From the NCBI GenBank assembly GCA_036960485.1, contig JBALXS010000065.1, positions 1 through 28,378 on the forward strand: a stretch of DNA of 28,378 bases, read 5' to 3'. The DNA is from Rs1 sp036960485. GTDB lineage: Bacteria; Pseudomonadota; Gammaproteobacteria; Pseudomonadales; Balneatricaceae. A program made the position numbers and the translations under genes. Positions 23,912 to 28,378 of the stretch are shown in pieces. The notes beneath the pieces are model-generated. The model saw only the letters and a list, made by a program, of their open reading frames with translations, was not told where the DNA came from and ran no database searches. Position 1 is the stretch's first letter. Every line of letters begins with the position of its first letter.

Positions 23912-25321
23912 ATGGATTATTTACCCCTCTTTTTTAAGCTCGAAAACCGTAATGCATTATTAGTTGGCGGCGGCCAAGTTGCGCTGCGTAAAGCGCGAAT
24001 GTTAGTGCGTACCAAAGCAATCGTCACTGTGGTTAGCCATGAAATTGACCCACAGCTTAGCCAGTTACTCGCTGATAATAACGGTATTGCGATTATAGGC
24101 GAGTACCAGCCATCATTGTTAGCAGATAAGTTATTAGTGACAGCAGCCACCGATGATGAAGCGTTGAATAAACGCGTTTATCAAGATGCACTAGCACTTA
24201 ATATACCTGTAAATGTCGTAGATAACCCAGCACTTTGTACCTTTGTTTTCCCCGCTATTGTTGATAGATCGCCTATTGTTATTGCGATTTCATCGGGCGG
24301 ACAAGCGCCTGTTTTAGTGAGAGTATTAAGAGCAAAACTTGAAACCTTGATTCCTAATGGTTATAGCAATCTTGCTTTACTAGCAGGAAAATTCAGACAA
24401 CGAGTAAAAGACAAATTTAAGACTATTAACCAAAGACGCAAGTTCTGGGAAAGTATTTTACAAGGGCAAGTTGCTGAAACAATGTTGGCTGGGCGTGATC
24501 AAGATGCCTATACAATGATGGAAAAAAAGTTAACAGATGCTAATAGTGATATTCCAGCAGGGGAAGTGTACTTAGTAGGTGCAGGCCCTGGAGATCCAGA
24601 GTTACTCACGTTTAAAGCATTGCGTTTAATGCAACAAGCCGACGTAGTGATGTACGATGCTTTAGTATCAAAAGAAGTAATGGAACTGTGTCGTCGTGAT
24701 GCAGATTTAATTTTTGTTGGTAAAAATAGAGACAATCACAGCGTTCCACAACAAAATATAAATCAAATGCTCATCGATCATGCCAAGCAAGGTCGCAGAG
24801 TGGTACGTTTAAAAGGCGGCGATCCATTTATATTTGGACGCGGCGGAGAAGAACTACAAAGTTTGCACGAGCACGGAATTCCTTTCCAAGTTGTTCCAGG
24901 TATTACCGCTGCGAGCGCTTGTTCAACTTACGGTGGAATACCTTTAACACACCGTGATTTTGCCCAAAGCGTTACCTTTGTAACAGGTCAGCAAAAAAAC
25001 CGTAGCAGTGAGTTAGATTATTCGCAATTAGTACGCGGTGATCAAACTGTTGTCTTCTACATGGGTTTACATAATTTAGCAGATATTTGTGAAAAATTAG
25101 TAGCGGCTGGGCAAAGCTCAGATACACCTGCAGCTATTGTTTCAAAAGGTACTGCTGTTGACCAAAAAGTGTTAGTTGGCACATTGGATACGCTGGTGGA
25201 GTTACAGGAAACCGCACAACTAGCAGCGCCTGCTTTAATTATAGTGGGCCAGGTGGTGCTTTTACAAAAGCAGCTAAGCTGGTTTGGCGAGCAGCACTTA
25301 CCATTGGTAACGCAAGATTAA
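23912..25321 (+). CDS. cysG: Siroheme synthase (methyltransferase/dehydrogenase/ferrochelatase)
   Basis: CysG makes siroheme from uroporphyrinogen III, supplying the cofactor of the CysI sulfite reductase encoded just upstream. The 469-residue protein has the full two-part fold (E. coli 457). The N-terminal part (about 1-210) is the precorrin-2 dehydrogenase/sirohydrochlorin ferrochelatase, with NAD-binding LLVGGGQVALRKA, VVDNPALCTFVFPA and SSGGQAP. The C-terminal part (about 215-460) is the SAM-dependent uroporphyrinogen methyltransferase, with LVGAGPGDPELLT, RLKGGDPFIFGRGGEE, VVPGITAA and the PLTHRD block. The ATG at 23912 matches the family start MDYLPLFFKL, though no strong Shine-Dalgarno site is visible. 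Confidence 0.98.
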   Translation: MDYLPLFFKLENRNALLVGGGQVALRKARMLVRTKAIVTVVSHEIDPQLSQLLADNNGIAIIGEYQPSLLADKLLVTAATDDEALNKRVYQDALALNIPVNVVDNPALCTFVFPAIVDRSPIVIAISSGGQAPVLVRVLRAKLETLIPNGYSNLALLAGKFRQRVKDKFKTINQRRKFWESILQGQVAETMLAGRDQDAYTMMEKKLTDANSDIPAGEVYLVGAGPGDPELLTFKALRLMQQADVVMYDALVSKEVMELCRRDADLIFVGKNRDNHSVPQQNINQMLIDHAKQGRRVVRLKGGDPFIFGRGGEELQSLHEHGIPFQVVPGITAASACSTYGGIPLTHRDFAQSVTFVTGQQKNRSSELDYSQLVRGDQTVVFYMGLHNLADICEKLVAAGQSSDTPAAIVSKGTAVDQKVLVGTLDTLVELQETAQLAAPALIIVGQVVLLQKQLSWFGEQHLPLVTQD

Positions 25322-25360
25322 TAATTGTCATGGCGTTTCGAAAGTGCAAGCTTGTGAATA

Positions 25361-25657
25361 ATGACATCTATTAAAAAAGAAGACGAAGTAATAGCAGTAT
25401 CAAAACCGTGGTTTACATATTTGTTACGCTGCGCTGATGATACTCTATATGCTGGTGTAACAACTGATTGCCAACGGCGTGTGAAAGAACATAACGGATT
25501 ACAAAAAGGCGGAGCGCGCTATACACAAGCGCGCCGGCCGGTTGTTATGGTGTGGTTCGAGCAAAGCATGAATAGATCTGAAGCTTGTAAACGAGAAGCT
25601 CAAATTAAGAAATACCCGCGGGCAAAAAAAATAGCGTTAATTGAAAGTGCAGGTTAG
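25361..25657 (+). CDS. GIY-YIG nuclease-fold protein, YhbQ family
   Basis: This 98-residue single-domain GIY-YIG protein has the family hallmarks WFTYLLRCADDTLYAGVTTD (the GIY and YIG strands appear as TYL and YAG), RRVKEHN, GARYT, and the C-terminal KREAQIKKY. Small YhbQ/UPF0213 proteins are widespread and have nuclease activity reported on DNA in some cases, but their role is unclear. The Arg of the RRVKEHN helix and the Glu of REAQIKK fit the catalytic pair. It begins 39 bp after cysG and may be transcribed with it. The start at 25361 has no strong ribosome-binding site. Confidence 0.9.
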   Translation: MTSIKKEDEVIAVSKPWFTYLLRCADDTLYAGVTTDCQRRVKEHNGLQKGGARYTQARRPVVMVWFEQSMNRSEACKREAQIKKYPRAKKIALIESAG

Positions 25658-25686
25658 CAAGTACTATTAACTTCTATCTAAAAATC

Positions 25687-26574
25687 TTACAAAACAAAAT
25701 ATAGAACCAGTGGCATGATCGCTAAGCTGGATATATTGCCAATCAAAACAATAGAAGCCACTTGCGCAGGCTGTTGTTGATACTTTTCTGCAATCATATA
25801 ATTAAGCAAGGCGGGTGGCAGCGCTGCAAATACGATTAGATATGCGAAGTGTTCCGTGCTTAATTGCAATATTGAGCCTATAGGTAGCGCAATTAAAATA
25901 CCACTTGCAGGCGCCAGAATAGCTCCCCACAATCCTACTTTCCAAGTGCTGAAATCGATATCAATCATTCTGACCCCCAGCGCGAAAAGCATTAGCGGGA
26001 TACAGATTTTACCCATCATATCTAACGGGACTTTAATGGTGTCAGGTAACTCAATGTTAAAGCTTGAAAACAATAAACCGGCAAATGTGGCTAAGATCAT
26101 CGGTAGTTTTAAGGCTTTAAGTGGGTTCATTTTCCTATCTAGAATATAGATGCCTAAAGTGAAGTGTAAGAACATCTCGACAATAAACAATACTACAGCA
26201 GCGTTAAGTGCATTTTCTCCAAAGGCCAGTAAGAGTAAAGGTAAACCTAAATTACCACTGTTATTAAACATCATTGGGGGGATAAAAGTTTTAGCATCTA
26301 CTTTTAGAAATTTACACAATGGGTAGAGTATAACCCCTGAACCTATCACAACTATTGCGCTGGCATAGGCGAGGTTTTGAAGTGATAAAATTTCGAAAGA
26401 CTTAGCTGATAACACTGAAAAAATTAGTACAGGAATGAAAACATCAATATTGAGATTATTAACAGTTGCCATATTAGTTGGCTTCTTTCGAGCATATAAA
26501 TAGCCTAGGCAAACAATCACCACCATTGGAAAAATGGTAGCAAAAATCCGTCCAGCAATGACAGTGAATTCCAC
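25687..26574 (-). CDS. AEC-family (auxin efflux carrier-like) permease
   Basis: This 295-residue protein belongs to the auxin efflux carrier family of secondary transporters (with MdcF and YfdV). It has about ten hydrophobic segments in two sets of five. Family segments include the N-terminal FPMVVIVCLGYLYARK, NNSGNLGLPLLLLAFG in the first half, and the late KICIPLMLFALGVRM. Bacterial AEC proteins move organic acids such as malonate or malate; nothing in the neighbourhood shows which. The start is GTG at 26574, with AGAGAAC about 6-10 nt upstream. It converges on the GIY-YIG gene, with 29 bp between stops and no clear shared terminator. Confidence 0.92.
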   Translation of the reverse strand: MEFTVIAGRIFATIFPMVVIVCLGYLYARKKPTNMATVNNLNIDVFIPVLIFSVLSAKSFEILSLQNLAYASAIVVIGSGVILYPLCKFLKVDAKTFIPPMMFNNSGNLGLPLLLLAFGENALNAAVVLFIVEMFLHFTLGIYILDRKMNPLKALKLPMILATFAGLLFSSFNIELPDTIKVPLDMMGKICIPLMLFALGVRMIDIDFSTWKVGLWGAILAPASGILIALPIGSILQLSTEHFAYLIVFAALPPALLNYMIAEKYQQQPAQVASIVLIGNISSLAIMPLVLYFVL

Positions 26575-27060
26575 AAATGTTCTCTTTTGATAAAATATTA
26601 AAGGGGATGAAAATGCTAACAGCGCGAATATACCTTCAAACAGAGAAGGTCGATAATTGTTTTCAAATTCATTGGCTTAAATTTTTTAAAGCATAACCTA
26701 ATCTCGCTATATTTACAAAACACGTGTTTTATATGAAAGTGTTTGATTCGCTATAAGACTGCGTCTGTTATAAATATTACATAGCTATTAATAGGCTATA
26801 TTCATAGCTCTAGCTCTACTTAGTATCGGACACAGTAAACTAAAGCCAACTGATGAATTATAATAATTAACCGTTCGCTAACCACTTTACATAATGCTTA
26901 AACGAATCGAATTACGTGGCCCAGTAGATCTCTCAAGAAAGTAATACGCAGTATAGGTTGTCACATGAATTTTGCGATGCGATCTCTATACTGTGATGAA
27001 CAAGCCTAGAGAAATAGATAAACGGTTCCTTAGGCTTAGATAATAAATGAAGATGAAATC
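26575..27060. other. Intergenic region between elaA and the AEC gene (no supported gene)
   Basis: Minus-strand transcription of elaA ends at 27061 and the AEC gene starts at 26574, so this 486-bp stretch should hold the AEC promoter and elaA termination signals. AAGCCTA (27002-27008) and TAGGCTT (27031-27037) form a 7-bp inverted repeat with a long loop. A 27-codon plus-strand frame at 26613-26696 starts with ATG six nt after AAGGGG; it has no recognisable sequence and is not called. Confidence 0.5.
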
Positions 27061-27516
27061 TTATTTTAATAACATAGCGATATGCGGGATGCCATCTTCT
27101 TCATAAATTTCTGAAATAGCTTTAAAACCAAAACGGCTGTAAAAAATTTGTAAGTAGTGTTGCGCTGAAATTCTAATCGGCTGTAGTGGGTATTCATTTT
27201 GTATTGTATTAATGGCTTTTTGCACCAATACTTTACCTACTCCTGTCCCTCTTGATGTGTGTGTTGTTAGCACTCTGCCCATGGAAGCTTCTGAGTACTG
27301 TAAATTGGGCGGTAAAATGCGTAAATAGGCGGAAATAATAATATCGCTGTTGTCTTTTAATGTGGCAAATAAATGCAGGCATTGCTGATCCAAGCCATCA
27401 AAATCAGGATAAATACAAGCTTGTTCAATGACGAATACATCTTGTCGGGCTTTTAAAATGGCATATAATTCCAACGTCGATAATTCTTGAAAATTTTTGC
27501 AGTGCCATGTAAACAT
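27061..27516 (-). CDS. elaA: ElaA-family GNAT acetyltransferase
   Basis: This 151-residue GNAT protein matches ElaA in length and landmarks: the opening LYAILKARQDVFVIEQACIY with the PDFDGLDQQCLHLF block, YLRILPP, MGRVLTTHTSRGTGVGKVLV (acetyl-CoA-binding RGTGVG) and ISAQHYLQIFYSRFGF, ending IPHIAMLL. The acceptor is unknown in this family. The ATG at 27516 follows AGGA by 9 nt. It starts 11 bp after the YgjP-like gene, so the two form an operon. Confidence 0.95.
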   Translation of the reverse strand: MFTWHCKNFQELSTLELYAILKARQDVFVIEQACIYPDFDGLDQQCLHLFATLKDNSDIIISAYLRILPPNLQYSEASMGRVLTTHTSRGTGVGKVLVQKAINTIQNEYPLQPIRISAQHYLQIFYSRFGFKAISEIYEEDGIPHIAMLLK

Positions 27517-27527
27517 GTATGTTTTTC

Positions 27528-28268
27528 CTATTGATGAAACGCGTTTAATTGTGAGCTATGTTGTTTTAGCCATAGTTTTGCTTGCTTAAATGCTGGGTAA
27601 TGCAATGTAACTAATGCCCAAAAACTAGCGGAATGATTCATGTGTTTTAAATGGCATAACTCATGCACAATGACATAATCAATCACGAAATCTGGTGTCA
27701 TCATTAGCAAATAGTTGAGGCTGATTTCCCCGCGGCTATTACAACTCCCCCAGCGTGCTTTGTAGCGCTTAATGTGTAAATCAGTGGGTTCTAGCTCTAA
27801 TTGGTAACTAAATTGTGCTAACTTATTTGGTAACCGCTGCAATGCTTTATCTTGAAACCAATTTGCCAGCTGTTTTTTTATATATGCATCACGTTTCTCG
27901 CTAGCCACCCTGCTAGGGATATCTAGATATACATGCAGTGCATCTTCGCTAATGGCAAAGCGATTACTGTTGTTAGTAAGCAGCGTTTTTTCAATACCAT
28001 TACAAAGTAATATCGCACTTTTTTGTAATACTTGTAACTGGTTTGCTCGCGCTATTTGCAGCTGTATTTTAGCTTCTATCCAAGTTTGCTTTTGTTGCAA
28101 AAAAAGTAGGATTTCAGCTTTTGGAAAACGCATTGGCGCTAAAACTCTGACTTCACCGCGCTTGATTTGCACACAAAGCGTTTTTCGTTTGCTGTGTTTT
28201 ATTTGATACTGAAAAGAAAAATCAGCGTTAGCACTGTTATGCAAATGGGTGGTAGCAAGCTCTAACAC
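27528..28268 (-). CDS. YgjP-like zinc metallopeptidase (DUF45)
   Basis: This 246-residue protein carries the YgjP/DUF45 metallopeptidase domain. The zinc-binding motif HELCH (HExxH) with a further His in HLKHMNHSASFW lies near residues 203-220, preceded by the diagnostic RWGSCNSRGEISLNYLLMM. A beta-rich N-terminal part is typical; E. coli YgjP is shorter (167), while many homologues are 230-250. It is cytoplasmic, with no signal peptide, and the substrate is unknown. The start is GTG at 28268, supported by AGGA 7 nt upstream. It is followed by elaA on the same strand. Confidence 0.92.
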   Translation of the reverse strand: MLELATTHLHNSANADFSFQYQIKHSKRKTLCVQIKRGEVRVLAPMRFPKAEILLFLQQKQTWIEAKIQLQIARANQLQVLQKSAILLCNGIEKTLLTNNSNRFAISEDALHVYLDIPSRVASEKRDAYIKKQLANWFQDKALQRLPNKLAQFSYQLELEPTDLHIKRYKARWGSCNSRGEISLNYLLMMTPDFVIDYVIVHELCHLKHMNHSASFWALVTLHYPAFKQAKLWLKQHSSQLNAFHQ

Positions 28269-28327
28269 TGATTAGTCCTATGAGGATTTAATGGCAATGA
28301 ATTTTTTTCACGAATAAAGGTCAATAT

Positions 28328-28378
28328 TTACCAAACGCCAGTATTTTCCATTGAAGCCCAAGGCTCAGCTTTAGCCAG
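28328..28378 (-). CDS. Possible C-terminal end of a minus-strand gene, cut by window edge
   Basis: Reading the minus strand from the last base gives 16 sense codons (LAKAEPWASMENTGVW) and a TAA stop at 28330-28328. The gene would sit 60 bp upstream of the YgjP-like gene on the same strand. Sixteen codons are too few to identify it or to rule out chance. Confidence 0.25.
   Translation of the reverse strand: MAKAEPWASMENTGVW

Noticed and set aside
26613..26696. 27-codon frame with AAGGGG upstream
   Set aside because: Too short, no recognisable sequence, and it lies in a region expected to hold promoters; conservation would be needed.
27002..27037. AAGCCTA/TAGGCTT inverted repeat after elaA
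   Set aside because: 7-bp stem with a 22-nt loop and no clear T-run; too weak to call a terminator.

Overview
The window looks like a chromosomal segment of a fairly AT-rich, probably marine gammaproteobacterium. The evidence is the class Ia nrdA-nrdB-yfaE cluster with residue numbering almost identical to E. coli, a complete rsxABCDGE (rnf) operon, elaA, a yhbQ-type GIY-YIG gene, and the cysI-DUF934-cysH arrangement seen in pseudomonads and marine relatives. The genus cannot be told from the sequence. No rRNA, tRNA, CRISPR array, insertion sequence or integrase gene was seen.

Region 1 (1-2500) is an accessory patch of small stand-alone genes on the plus strand: the tail of a HAD-like hydrolase, two GNAT acetyltransferases and a glyoxalase-fold protein. 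Three of the four genes end in TAACAA or TAGCAA, followed by a common non-coding block with core AAAATGTCCGCTTTGTGTC. One copy is preceded by an attC-like stretch ending GGCGTTA. This suggests a decayed gene-cassette array. A (TTC)10 microsatellite lies in the first spacer.

Region 2 (2500-7200) holds the aerobic ribonucleotide reductase genes nrdA, nrdB and the [2Fe-2S] ferredoxin yfaE, preceded by a promoter with two NrdR-box-like palindromes 32 bp apart. Region 3 (7690-9670, minus) is a translationally coupled pair: a REC-CheC/CheX-like response regulator followed by a PAS-GGDEF diguanylate cyclase. Region 4 (9846-16155, minus) is the Rsx/Rnf electron-transport complex in the order A-B-C-D-G-E.

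Region 5 (16645-25321) is a sulfate-assimilation locus. cysDN (ATP sulfurylase) runs on the minus strand. Diverging from it on the plus strand are a TauE/SafE permease, a ferredoxin/siroheme-type sulfite reductase (cysI), a DUF934 protein, cysH and cysG (siroheme synthase). The shared AT-rich control region carries a candidate CysB site. The CysN protein has a C-terminal extension that reads as a shrunken APS kinase domain that has lost its P-loop, while the short CysH lacks the cysteine pairs of [4Fe-4S] APS reductases. How APS becomes sulfite here is therefore an open question. The neighbouring Rnf complex could supply reduced ferredoxin to the CysI-type reductase; this is inference from proximity.

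Region 6 (25361-28378) holds ordinary housekeeping-type genes: a GIY-YIG protein, an AEC-family permease, elaA and a YgjP-like metallopeptidase, with the last codons of a possible further minus-strand gene at the right edge.
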